Positions 33,388 to 41,666 of a stretch of 64,000 nucleotides of DNA are shown piece after piece. A program made the position numbers and the translations under genes. Source of the stretch: Collinsella sp. GTDB lineage: Bacteria > Actinomycetota > Coriobacteriia > Coriobacteriales > Coriobacteriaceae. Each line of letters opens with the position of its first letter. The first letter of the stretch is position 1. Under the pieces are notes generated by a model. It did not search any database. It saw nothing but the letters and a program-made list of their open reading frames with translations, and was not told the origin of the DNA. Where the stretch lies: NCBI GenBank assembly GCA_019414325.1, contig DXMG01000002.1, positions 44,779-108,778 of the forward strand, in the 5' to 3' direction.

Positions 33388-35247
33388 TCACTGGGCAAAC
33401 TGGCTGCGGTAGAGCTCGGCATAGAAGCCGCTCGCCGCTATCAGCTCGTCGTGCGTGCCGCGCTCGATAATCTCGCCGTCGCGCATGACCAGAATGCAGT
33501 CGGCGTTGCGGATGGTGCTCAGGCGGTGCGCCACGACAAAGCTCGTGCGACCGGCCATGAGCTCGTCGAATGCCGCCTGCACCTGCAGCTCGGTGCGCGT
33601 ATCGATGCTCGAGGTCGCCTCATCCAGCAGCAAGATAGCCGGGTCGGTGAGCATAACGCGCGCAATGCACAGCAGCTGCTTTTGGCCCTGGCTAAACGTA
33701 CCGCCGTCCTCGCCAATCACCGTGTCGTAGCCGCCTGGCAGCTGCACGATAAACTTGTGCGCGTGCGCGCGCTTGGCGGCTTCGATAACCTGCTCGCGCG
33801 TGGCGCCTGGGCAACCGTAAGCAATGTTGTCCGCCACTGTGCCCTCGAACAGCCACGTATCCTGCAACACCATGCCAAAGGCGCGGCGTAGGCTCGCGCG
33901 CGTGTAGTCACGCGAAGACCGACCATCGACCATGATGCGGCCGGCATCGATATCGTAAAAACGCAGCAGCAGATTGATGAGCGTTGTCTTTCCGCAGCCC
34001 GTGGGACCGACCAGGGCAAAGCGCATGCCGGGCTTGGCCTCGATGCAGATATCCTGCAGCAGCTTGCGGTCGGGCACATAGCTAAAGTCCACATGCTCAA
34101 AGGTCACCTCACCCTGCGGGGCGGCAAGCTCCACGGCGTCCGATGCGTCGGGCTCCTGCTCGCGTGCATCGAGCAGCGCGAACATGCGACGCGCCGAGGC
34201 GTACGCGGTCTGGATCTGCGTAATGACGTTGGTAACCTCGTTGAACGGCTTGGTGTACTGGTTGGCATAGGACAGGAAAATCTGCACGCCGCCCACCGTA
34301 AGCGCCGCCGGCACGCCCGTGATCACGCCCACGCAGCCGATCACAGCGACCACGGCATAGATGATGTTATTGATAAAGCGCGTGCCGGGGTTTGAAAGCG
34401 AGCTCATAAACTGTGCGCGCTCGCCTGCCGTATAGAGCTCGGCGTTGAGGGCGTCGAAGCGCTGTTGAGCGTGCGGGCCGTAGGCGAAGGCGTCCACGAG
34501 CTTTTGCTCACCCACATACTCCTCGATATGACCGCCGAGTTGGCCCTGGATGCGCTGCTGTGCCGTAAAGCTTTTGTTAGAAAGCTTGGCAATAGCACCG
34601 GCTGCAAAAATGGAAAGCGGCGTGACGAGCACCACCACGAGCGTCATGGTCAGGTTGATGGAGAGCATAAACGCGAGCGTGCCAACGATGGTGATAACGC
34701 CGGTGAAAAGCTGGGTAAAGCCCTGCAGCAGACCGTCGCCCACCTGGTCGACGTCGTTGACCACACGGCTCATAAGGTCGCCGTGGGCATGGCTGTCGAT
34801 GAAACTGAGCGGCATGCGGCTGAGCTTGTCGCTTGCCTCCACGCGCATGTCGCGCACCGTCTCGTAGGACAGACGGTTGACGCAATAGCCCTGCAGCCAC
34901 TGAAAGGCCGCCGCGCCCACCACGACGATCGCGAGCTTGGTGACAAGCGGCAACAGCGCATCGAAATCCACCTGCCCGGCGGCGACGATAAGATCGATGC
35001 CCTCGCCGATGAGGATGGGCGTATAGAGTTGTAAGATCACCGAGATGGCAGCGCTCACAAACGACGCCGTAAACGAAATGCGATGCGGGCGAACATAGCC
35101 CAGCAAGCGGCGGGTCACCGCGCCGGCGGGATAGCGCTCGGGATCGCCGGGCTGGCGCGGACCGTCGCCCAGGTCGTTAAGGTTATCGTTGCCGGACACG
35201 TTGGCCGTCATCGTGGCGACCGAACCGGAAGAAGTATACGGATTCAT
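33388..35247 (-). CDS. ABC exporter subunit, intact ATPase site (half of heterodimer)
   Basis: 619 residues. About six membrane helices (45-350) are followed by an NBD with Walker A GPTGCGKTTLINLL, Q-loop MVLQDTWLFEGTV, signature FSQGQKQLL, Walker B ILLLDEATSSID with Glu, and His in VAHRLSTI. The ATG directly abuts the TAA of the upstream gene, with GGAGG of its RBS inside that gene's end. It pairs with 35248-37104 as a TM287/288-type heterodimeric exporter, this one carrying the canonical residues. Substrate unknown; the family exports drugs, lipids or peptides. Confidence 0.93.
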   Translation of the reverse strand: MNPYTSSGSVATMTANVSGNDNLNDLGDGPRQPGDPERYPAGAVTRRLLGYVRPHRISFTASFVSAAISVILQLYTPILIGEGIDLIVAAGQVDFDALLPLVTKLAIVVVGAAAFQWLQGYCVNRLSYETVRDMRVEASDKLSRMPLSFIDSHAHGDLMSRVVNDVDQVGDGLLQGFTQLFTGVITIVGTLAFMLSINLTMTLVVVLVTPLSIFAAGAIAKLSNKSFTAQQRIQGQLGGHIEEYVGEQKLVDAFAYGPHAQQRFDALNAELYTAGERAQFMSSLSNPGTRFINNIIYAVVAVIGCVGVITGVPAALTVGGVQIFLSYANQYTKPFNEVTNVITQIQTAYASARRMFALLDAREQEPDASDAVELAAPQGEVTFEHVDFSYVPDRKLLQDICIEAKPGMRFALVGPTGCGKTTLINLLLRFYDIDAGRIMVDGRSSRDYTRASLRRAFGMVLQDTWLFEGTVADNIAYGCPGATREQVIEAAKRAHAHKFIVQLPGGYDTVIGEDGGTFSQGQKQLLCIARVMLTDPAILLLDEATSSIDTRTELQVQAAFDELMAGRTSFVVAHRLSTIRNADCILVMRDGEIIERGTHDELIAASGFYAELYRSQFAQ

Positions 35248-37104
35248 TTAGCAGCCCTCCTTTGCGCAGACGGATGCGGGGGCTGTCGGGGCAGACGCGG
35301 GCGCCGCGCTCCCCTGCTGACCCTCGAGCTCCTCGCGGCGAAGCTGCGACTGACAGATCTCTCGGTAGAGCTGGCAGCTTGCATACAGCTCGTCATGCGT
35401 GCCCAGGCCCGCAACCGAACCGTGGTCGAGTACGCAGATCATGTCGGCGTCGCGCACGGTCGAGACGCGCTGGCTCACAATCACCGCGGTCAGCGGCAGC
35501 CCGCCCTCGGCGGCACCGCGCATGCTGCGCTCGCGAATGGCGTGGCGAAGCGCGGCATCGGTCTTAAAGTCGAGCGCCGAGGCAGAATCGTCCATGATCA
35601 GAACCTGCGGCGAGCCCACCAAGGCGCGCGCGATAGTCAGACGCTGACGCTGGCCGCCGCTAAAGTTCTTGCCGCCCGCCTCGACCGGGGCATCTAAGCC
35701 CTGGGGCTTGTTGCGCACGAACTCGCTGGCCTGCGCCATATCGAGCGCCGCCCAGAGCTCCTCGTCGGTTGCCGCCTCGTTGCGCCAGGTCAGGTTACTG
35801 CGGATAGTGCCGCTCACCAGCGATGCGCGTTGCGGAACGGTCGCGACCGCATGGCGCAGCTGGTCGAGTGGCCAAGCTCGCACGTCGGCGCCCATCACGC
35901 ACACGCTGCCGGTGCTCGCATCGTACAGGCGCGGGATAAGCGAGACAAGCGTGGACTTACCACTGCCTGTACCGCCGATAATGCCGAGCGTTTTGCCCAG
36001 CGGCAGCTTCAGGGTCACATCGCTCACGGCATTTGCCGCGCCCGCGCCAAACGAAAAGCTCGCATGGTCAAAGCTCAGTGCGGGGACTGGAGCAGCACCA
36101 CCCGCCAGTTCGCTCGGCTCGGGCAGCGCGACCAGCTCGTTGTCCTCGTCGGTGATGCTCGGCTCGCAGTTGAGCACCTCATTGATGCGCGACGCGCTGG
36201 CACTCGCCTTGGTAAAGACAACGACCAGGTTGGCCACGTACACGATGGAGGTGAGGGTCTGCGTCATATAGTTCACAAACGCCATGACCTGGCCCTGCGT
36301 AAGCTCACCCACGTTGACCTGGATGCCGCCCACCCACAGGATGGCGCACACGCCCAGGTTCATCACCAAAAACGTTACGGGGTTGAGGACCGACGAGAGC
36401 TTGCCCACCGCGATGGCGGTATGGGCCTGGTCATCGGCAGCTTGGGCAAAACGCTCGCGCTCGTGGTCTTCGCGCACAAAGGCGCGGACCACGCGGGCAC
36501 CCGAAAGCCCCTCGCGGCAAATGAGCGCAATGCGGTCGAGCTTTGCCTGCAGCTGCCTGTAATACGGAATGCAGCGCGCCATGACAAACCAAAACACCAA
36601 GCCAATGGCGGGCGTGCAAATCAAAAAGATCATGCCGAGCTTAAGGTCGATGGCAAGGGCCGCGCACATAGAGCCCACCGCCAAGAAGGGCCAGCGGATG
36701 AGCATGCGCACGCCCAGCGCCACGGCAAGCTGCACCTGGTTGACGTCGTTGGTGATGCGGGTGATAAGCGAGGGCGTGCCAAAGCGGTCGAGCTCGGCAT
36801 AGCTCAGCTTATTGATGTGCTCGTAGAGCGCGCCGCGAATGTCGGTGCCCATGCCCTGCGAGGTGAGCGCCGCCATCTTTTGGCAGACGAGCGTAAACGA
36901 GATGCCGATCACAGCCATGGCGCCAAGTACCATGCCGTAGTGGATAACGGCGTTCGCGTCGTGCGCGCCGATGCCCTTATCGATCATCTGGGCAATCACC
37001 AGCGGCGTCAGCAGGTCAAAAATCACTTCGATCAGCTTGCACGCAGGGCCAATCACCATATACCGGCGAAACTTACCGCCAAAACGCCTGAGCAGCTCAA
37101 TCAT
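35248..37104 (-). CDS. ABC exporter subunit with degenerate ATPase site (half of heterodimer)
   Basis: 618 residues from ATG 37104 (GGGAG upstream; a TTG 11 codons earlier lacks an RBS). It has six membrane helices, then an NBD with Walker A GGTGSGKSTLVSLI and signature FSGGQRQRL. Walker B is VLIMDDSASALD, with Asp instead of the catalytic Glu, and the switch His is Gln in VSQRVSTV. These are the hallmarks of the non-consensus partner in heterodimeric exporters. It is the first gene of a two-gene operon with 33388-35247. The ~300 bp upstream show no recognisable regulator site. Confidence 0.93.
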   Translation of the reverse strand: MIELLRRFGGKFRRYMVIGPACKLIEVIFDLLTPLVIAQMIDKGIGAHDANAVIHYGMVLGAMAVIGISFTLVCQKMAALTSQGMGTDIRGALYEHINKLSYAELDRFGTPSLITRITNDVNQVQLAVALGVRMLIRWPFLAVGSMCAALAIDLKLGMIFLICTPAIGLVFWFVMARCIPYYRQLQAKLDRIALICREGLSGARVVRAFVREDHERERFAQAADDQAHTAIAVGKLSSVLNPVTFLVMNLGVCAILWVGGIQVNVGELTQGQVMAFVNYMTQTLTSIVYVANLVVVFTKASASASRINEVLNCEPSITDEDNELVALPEPSELAGGAAPVPALSFDHASFSFGAGAANAVSDVTLKLPLGKTLGIIGGTGSGKSTLVSLIPRLYDASTGSVCVMGADVRAWPLDQLRHAVATVPQRASLVSGTIRSNLTWRNEAATDEELWAALDMAQASEFVRNKPQGLDAPVEAGGKNFSGGQRQRLTIARALVGSPQVLIMDDSASALDFKTDAALRHAIRERSMRGAAEGGLPLTAVIVSQRVSTVRDADMICVLDHGSVAGLGTHDELYASCQLYREICQSQLRREELEGQQGSAAPASAPTAPASVCAKEGC

Positions 37105-37429
37105 ATAAAGGCGCTCCCTATCATCATCTCTCTTCAATCTGATTCATGATAGTACGGCGAGTCCTGGAGATGCGTAAGCAACTCGTTACAGATGTAAGGG
37201 CGACGTTCGCTAGCGCCCAAGGCATGTAGCAGCCGATGTTTTGGCAACGCCAGCGAGCGGCATAACGCCAGGGATTCAATTATCAGATAAATGTGACCCT
37301 TCAGGCAGTTTTGGTCGGCTACCCGCGAGTGCCGGCAGGGCGCTTGGTAGTCGCGCGATCCCGCAGGCGAAGCCGAGGACCAGCGAGACACCAAATACCT
37401 CGTCACCGGCCGGGCCATGTCGCGGCACC

Positions 37430-37556
37430 AAAAAGCGCCCGTGCGTTCGATGGATTCGGATGCCCGACAGAGGCTCCTTATGGCTGCTTCCTTCCGGACC
37501 TGACCAGATTCGGAACATGTCGTCATCCGAACCCATCGAACGCGCTAGGCGCTCGG
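37430..37556 (-). ncRNA. ffs: Signal recognition particle RNA (small bacterial type)
   Basis: Read on the minus strand, the universal SRP core GGTCAGGTCCGGAAGGAAGC lies at about 37483-37505. It sits at the tip of a long hairpin whose sides GCGTTCGATGGGTTCGGATG and CATCCGAATCCATCGAACGC pair almost perfectly (37443-37543). An outer AGCGCC/GGGCGC extension and TTTTT at 37429-37433 mark the 3' end. It binds Ffh and targets membrane proteins co-translationally. The ends given are estimates from structure and promoter. Confidence 0.95.
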
Positions 37557-37559
37557 TAT

Positions 37560-37588
37560 ATCTTACCTGCTCCTGCTCGACAGGGCAA
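37560..37588 (-). promoter_or_regulatory. Promoter of the SRP RNA
   Basis: On the minus strand, -35 TTGCCC (37588-37583), an exact 17-bp spacer and -10 TAAGAT (37565-37560) lie just before the predicted RNA start. Spacing and position fit a housekeeping sigma promoter. Confidence 0.7.
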
Positions 37589-37597
37589 GGTGGCTAA

Positions 37598-37667
37598 TTT
37601 GGGACGGAGCTTTTTTGACTACTCGGGCAATCAGATCGGCAAGTAGCCAAAATAGCCCCGTTCCAAA
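37598..37667. repeat. Long imperfect palindrome near ffs
   Basis: 26-bp arms 37598-37623 (TTTGGGACGGAGCTTTTTTG then ACTACT) and 37642-37667 match at 22 of 26 positions around an 18-base loop. It lies between the SRP RNA and the 160-bp element. Function unknown. Confidence 0.6.
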
Positions 37668-37686
37668 AAGACTGGTCTGACGCTGC

Positions 37687-37846
37687 GCCACGAAAAGGGC
37701 CCATCTACTACGTTTTGGTCGCAGGGGTCAACCATAGCGTGCTTTTTCGAATAGCGGCAAGCTCTCTACCTGCGGTTTTATTTTTGCAAATCCCGGAATG
37801 GTCGAGGGTGGCCGGTTTAACGTAGTAGATGGCCGCCTTTCGTGGC
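37687..37846 (-). repeat. 160-bp structured intergenic element, copy B (inverted)
   Basis: Read on the minus strand it matches copy A (6476-6635): same length, same outer GCCACGAAA/TTTCGTGGC ends, CTACTACGTT/AACGTAGTAG arms, ACCAT/ATGGT inner stem and the centre AAAACCGCAGGTA, five bases, CTTGCCG (37777-37755). Many arm positions differ from copy A, with pairing largely kept. It lies in the 878-bp gene-free stretch 37105-37982 that also holds ffs and two other palindromes; 37105-37429 shows nothing I can name. Confidence 0.75.
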
Positions 37847-37897
37847 AGGCGGTCCGGCTCGAGACCCAAGGCAGCCAACCTCGAATGGCCATTCTCG

Positions 37898-37966
37898 AAG
37901 TTGCGGTGGAATACGGACTGAATTGGCCCCTTAAAGGCAAAAACACTCCGTATTTCACCGCAACTT
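37898..37966. repeat. Hairpin repeat, GTTGCGGTG family, copy 2
   Basis: AAGTTGCGGTGGAATACGGA (37898-37917) pairs with TCCGTATTTCACCGCAACTT (37947-37966), one G:T mismatch, with AAAGGCAAAAAC in the loop. It lies 16 bp past the stop of the TadA-glycerate kinase gene, so like copy 1 it sits directly downstream of a gene. The inner arm CGGA differs from the TTCC of copy 1 yet still pairs. Confidence 0.75.
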
Positions 37967-37982
37967 ATCGAGGGGATGGGTT

Positions 37983-39755
37983 TTAGATACGGCCAAAGTC
38001 GTAGGATCGAGCGGCCGCTTCGCCGGCGCAGATGAGGTTGGTTGTGGCTTCCTGGGGGTCGAGCGCCTGGTCGAGGGGCATGGGCTTGCGGCAGATCGGA
38101 AGCACCAAGTCAATACCCTGCTCATACACCGCATCCAAGTTGTCAGCGCGACCGCCCACGACAGCGGCTACCGGCTTGCCATATCGCTTGGCACGGCGGG
38201 CCACACCCACCGGCGCCTTGCCGGCAGCGGATTGCTCGTCCATATTGCCCTCGCCCGTTATGACCAGGTCGACATCGCTCACGCGCTCGTCGAACCCAAT
38301 GAGGTCGAGCACCGTCTCAACGCCCGAACGCAACTCCGCCCCGAGCGCCAGCAGCGCGGCACCCAGGCCGCCAGCAGCACCGGCACCGGGCACGCCGAGC
38401 ACCGAGCCAAATGTCCGTGCACCCTCGGGCACGCGCAACAACCCCTGAGCCCGCGCCCCGGTAATCGCTGCATCGAGCAGGCGGCCGTAGCCGACCATCC
38501 AGCTGTCGTACCTGCTCAGCACCTCGGCATCACCCGTCGGCAGACCCTTCTGCCCACCGAACACCGCCAGTGCGCCTCGACGCCCCACGAGCGGATTCTC
38601 GACATCGGAAAGCACGATGATACGCGCGCCATTCAGCGCCCGAAGCGCCGGTGCCAAATCGATACTCGTCACGTGTTCAAGGCCCGCGAGACCGGGGGCG
38701 ATATTGCAGCCACACTCATCAACAAGGTGGGCACCCAGCGCCTGCAGCATGCCGGCGCCACCGTCGTTGGTGGCACTGCCGCCCAGACCAATATAGATAG
38801 TCTTTGCCCCCGCGCGGACCGCGCGAAGTATGAGCTCGCCCACGCCATAGGTCGAAGCCGCAAGCGCCGCCGATTTCGTGCAGGGTGAATACCCAATACC
38901 CGCCGCCTCGGCCATCTCAATTACAGCCGAGTCGTGCTCGTCGTCCACCAGCATCCGGGCAGACACGCGATAGTCCAAGGGGCCTGCAACCTCACAGGTC
39001 GAGAGCTCGCCACCGCGCGCGGCGATGGCATCGAGCGTTCCCTCGCCACCATCTGCCAGCGGCAAAGCGCCCAGCTCGGCATCGGGCCACACACGGCGCA
39101 CGCCTTCGGCAACGGCCTCCTCCGCCTGCGCACTCGACACGCTGCCCTTGAAGGAGTCGATCGCCAGCAGCACACGGCGGGGCCGCCGCACGGGGCCAAA
39201 GTCGACCGTCTCGTCGGCGAGGTCTCCAACACCCGCGAGCGCCTCGGCGTGAGCCGCATGCGCCTCAAGGTTCAAACCGCAACCGACGCCGTCGACACCG
39301 CGCAGGCCAGCAAAATAGCTGCTCAGCACTTCACGGCACTCGCCTGCCAGCACGCCGGCGGTCACATTAAACCGATGGTTCAGGCGCGAATCGGCATTGA
39401 GGTCGTACAGCGAACCCAGCGCGCCCGCCTTGGCATCGGTCGCGCCATACGCGCAACGCCCCACGCGCGCGTTAACCATAAGCCCCGCGCACATACAGCA
39501 GGGCTCGAGCGTCACGTAAACCGTGCAATCGGAAAGGCGCCAGCGTCCAAGCGTCTGAGCGGCGGCACACAGGGCCAAAAATTCGGCATGCGCCGAAGGA
39601 TCCTGGTCGAGTTCGCGGCGATTATGCGCCCTCGCGACAATCTCGCCCGCGCGTACCACCACCGCACCAATCGGTACCTCGCCCACCGCAGCAGCGGCGC
39701 GCGCCTCGGCCAGTGCCTCGCGCATGAACTTCTCGTCGATTTCGGTGATCGTCAT
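37983..39755 (-). CDS. Fusion of tRNA adenosine deaminase (TadA) and glycerate kinase
   Basis: 590 residues from ATG 39755 (RBS GGAAGG); one uninterrupted frame. Residues 1-150 are TadA: zinc ligands His56, Cys86 and Cys89 with proton-shuttling Glu58 (HAEF, PCCMC), which make inosine at the tRNA-Arg wobble position. After a ~30-residue linker, residues ~185-590 are a glycerate 2-kinase of the GlxK/GarK family (LLAIDSFKGSVSSAQAEEAV, ADGGEGTLDA, GLGGSATNDGGAGM, DLVITGEGNMDEQS). The two activities have no evident metabolic link. The fusion may reflect overlapping genes that merged. The minus-strand start is 51 bp from tRNA-Ser on the other strand. Confidence 0.92.
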   Translation of the reverse strand: MTITEIDEKFMREALAEARAAAAVGEVPIGAVVVRAGEIVARAHNRRELDQDPSAHAEFLALCAAAQTLGRWRLSDCTVYVTLEPCCMCAGLMVNARVGRCAYGATDAKAGALGSLYDLNADSRLNHRFNVTAGVLAGECREVLSSYFAGLRGVDGVGCGLNLEAHAAHAEALAGVGDLADETVDFGPVRRPRRVLLAIDSFKGSVSSAQAEEAVAEGVRRVWPDAELGALPLADGGEGTLDAIAARGGELSTCEVAGPLDYRVSARMLVDDEHDSAVIEMAEAAGIGYSPCTKSAALAASTYGVGELILRAVRAGAKTIYIGLGGSATNDGGAGMLQALGAHLVDECGCNIAPGLAGLEHVTSIDLAPALRALNGARIIVLSDVENPLVGRRGALAVFGGQKGLPTGDAEVLSRYDSWMVGYGRLLDAAITGARAQGLLRVPEGARTFGSVLGVPGAGAAGGLGAALLALGAELRSGVETVLDLIGFDERVSDVDLVITGEGNMDEQSAAGKAPVGVARRAKRYGKPVAAVVGGRADNLDAVYEQGIDLVLPICRKPMPLDQALDPQEATTNLICAGEAAARSYDFGRI

Positions 39756-39806
39756 CGTTCGCCTTCCCTGTTGCAAATTCAAAACGATGCTATCATTACG
39801 ACTCAC

Positions 39807-39896
39807 GGAGAGATGGCAGAGCGGTTGAATGCGGCGGTCTTGAAAACCGTTGAGCGCGAGAGCGTTCCGGGGGTTCGAATCCCCCTCTCTCCGCCA
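39807..39896 (+). tRNA. tRNA-Ser (anticodon UGA)
   Basis: Acceptor GGAGAGA (39807-39813) pairs with TCTCTCC (39886-39892). Then discriminator G and an encoded CCA (39894-39896). The anticodon arm is CGGT-CTTGAAA-ACCG, so the anticodon is TGA, reading UCA. A long variable arm (TTGAGCGCGAGAGCGTT) fits class II tRNA-Ser, and the T-arm is GGGGGTTCGAATCCCCC. Confidence 0.97.
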
Positions 39897-39898
39897 CT

Positions 39899-40483
39899 TT
39901 AGTGATTCACCGGTGTCATGGTCCGCTCAAACAGTGCATCGACCACGTCGGCTATCTCAGATCGACGCTCAAGATCGTGGCCCGATTCCCACCATATCGT
40001 GAAAAGTCGAATAATACCGCCGGCGATAAACTCAGACGTCGTCTCGAGCGACACGGGGGCCAGGGCATCCTCGGCAAGCACGTTCATCACACGCTCGCGG
40101 ATGGAGCGAGCAATGCGGTCGCAAATAACGTTGGTCAACATGCCCGACATGCTGCTTGCCAAAATGTTATCCATGAGCCGCTCGTGCGCCAGAATCAAAT
40201 CCATGGCATCGTCCAAAATCGCGTGCCGAAGCGCGCGCACGTCCTCGGCAGACACCGCGCCGGCCTCATCGGGCTGTTTTTGCGGCAAGCCCGTCATAAG
40301 CTCATCGATATAAAAGGCAAAGTAATCGTTTTTATCGCGAAAGTGCTTATAGAACGTCGTGCGACGAATCAGGGCACGGTCGCAAAGCATAGCAACCGTC
40401 AAATCCTCAAACCGATGCTCTTCCAATAGCTCGGTAAAGGCATCGAACAGGGCACGATAGGTTTTCTTGATGCGAAGGTCCAT
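39899..40483 (-). CDS. TetR-family transcriptional regulator
   Basis: About 194 residues from ATG 40483. An upstream ATG at 40495 is also possible, and no strong RBS separates them; MDLRIKKT is the common family start. The HTH is FEDLTVAMLCDRALIRRTTFYKHF (shown in two parts: FEDLTVAMLCDRA, LIRRTTFYKHF, about 26-50), and the C-terminal ligand-binding region is helical. It is convergent with tRNA-Ser, with its stop 3 bp from the tRNA. Target genes are not evident. Confidence 0.85.
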   Translation of the reverse strand: MDLRIKKTYRALFDAFTELLEEHRFEDLTVAMLCDRALIRRTTFYKHFRDKNDYFAFYIDELMTGLPQKQPDEAGAVSAEDVRALRHAILDDAMDLILAHERLMDNILASSMSGMLTNVICDRIARSIRERVMNVLAEDALAPVSLETTSEFIAGGIIRLFTIWWESGHDLERRSEIADVVDALFERTMTPVNH

Positions 40484-40694
40484 CCGTATCGCCATCCTCA
40501 AGGCGTAGACAGCATTCCTTAATTTGTCGCATATCTTACACCTGTACCGCCCGTTCGATATTGGCGCCCCCTCCCTGGTTGAAACATAACGCTTACCGGA
40601 AAGTTAGGCACCGCCAAAGGTTGCGGGTATACTAGATACGTTATACCAACAACGGCAGGCGCAAAACGCCGCTGCCATTCGAAACGGAGACATC

Positions 40695-41246
40695 ATGCTT
40701 CCCGTCATCATCGGTATCGTTGTTGTCGTTGTGATCGCCTGCGCCATCGCCGGCATCTACAACAACATGGTCACCAAGCGCAATCGCATCGATAACGCTT
40801 GGCAGAACATCGACACGCAGCTGCAGCGCCGCAACGACCTGATCCCCAACTTGGTCGAGACCGTCAAGGGCTACGCCAAGCACGAGCAAGAGACGCTCTC
40901 CGCCGTGATCAGTGCGCGTAACACCGCCGTCAAGGCCACCACGCCCGAGGCCAAGATGGAAGCCGACAACGTGCTGACCGGTGCGCTGCGCCAGCTCTTT
41001 GCCGTGGCCGAGGCCTACCCCGATCTTAAGGCAAACACCAACTTTACGCAGCTGCAGGCATCGCTCGAGGATACCGAGAACAAGATTAGCTATGCACGCC
41101 AGAGCTACAACGATTGCGTGCTCAGCTACAACAACGCCATTCAGACGTTCCCGGCTGTCATCTTTGCCGGCATCTTCCAGTTTAAGGAGCGCCAGGGCTT
41201 CGAGGCCGCCGAAGCCGCCCGCCAGGCCCCGACCGTCAAGTTCTAG
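40695..41246 (+). CDS. LemA family protein
   Basis: 183 residues, the usual LemA length. A single N-terminal membrane helix (2-24) is followed by the conserved helical domain with YNNMVTKRNRIDNAWQNID, LQRRNDLIPNLVETVKGYA and SYNNAIQTFPAVIFAGIF. The RBS GGAGAC precedes ATG. LemA proteins are membrane-anchored, of unsettled function, and often associated with envelope stress or peptidase partners; no HtpX or TPM-domain gene lies beside it here. Confidence 0.94.
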   Translation: MLPVIIGIVVVVVIACAIAGIYNNMVTKRNRIDNAWQNIDTQLQRRNDLIPNLVETVKGYAKHEQETLSAVISARNTAVKATTPEAKMEADNVLTGALRQLFAVAEAYPDLKANTNFTQLQASLEDTENKISYARQSYNDCVLSYNNAIQTFPAVIFAGIFQFKERQGFEAAEAARQAPTVKF

Positions 41247-41282
41247 TAGTTTGGCAGCGCATCCTTAATCGGCCAAATGTAT

Positions 41283-41328
41283 AAACCGCCCCGTCGAACG
41301 CATACTTCGACGGGGCGGTTTCCTTTTT
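41283..41328 (+). terminator. Terminator of lemA
   Basis: AAACCGCCCCGTCGAA (41283-41298) pairs perfectly with TTCGACGGGGCGGTTT (41306-41321), followed by CCTTTTTCG. Confidence 0.9.
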
Positions 41329-41347
41329 CGCGAAGGTCCCCCTCTAA

Positions 41348-41558
41348 GCGCCGTGCATTTTTAGGAGTATTCAACATAACCAAGAGCTTCGGGCGCTACG
41401 ATAAATGCCAAAGACCGCGAATATCCCTGCAAATCAAACGCTGTCAGCCCATAACCCCGCCCATCATTCGTAGAAAACATCGAGAAATCCCGATTTTTTG
41501 CCCGAGGTCGGTATGCAGGGGCCTTCGATTGCAGAATACTCGCAAAAATGCACGTCGC
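41348..41558. repeat. 211-bp element with ~30-bp terminal inverted repeats, copy 2
   Basis: The left end 41348-41377 (GCGCCGTGCATTTTTAGGAG then TATTCAACAT) and right end 41529-41558 are inverted matches at about 24 of 30 positions, and both match the ends of 10018-10197. The interior is unrelated to copy 1 and contains the small hairpin ATCG-AGAAATCC-CGAT followed by TTTTT. No coding potential was seen. Confidence 0.6.
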
Positions 41559-41591
41559 CATCACCCCCACATGGCGCGAACCAAAACAAAA

Positions 41592-41612
41592 GCGCGGCCT
41601 AAAAGGCCGCGC
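41592..41612 (-). terminator. Terminator-like hairpin downstream of ilvE
   Basis: GCGCGGCCT (41592-41600) pairs with AGGCCGCGC (41604-41612). On the minus strand it is followed by TTTTGTTTTGG. It may end transcripts that read past ilvE and the palindromic element at 41667-41791. Confidence 0.75.
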
Positions 41613-41666
41613 GCCATCTTTAATTCAGATCTATATTGCCCGTAACGGCAGCGCCGAGGTAACGCA

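Noticed and set aside
39902..40429. + strand frame opposite the TetR gene
   Set aside because: Shadow of the regulator; no start signal.
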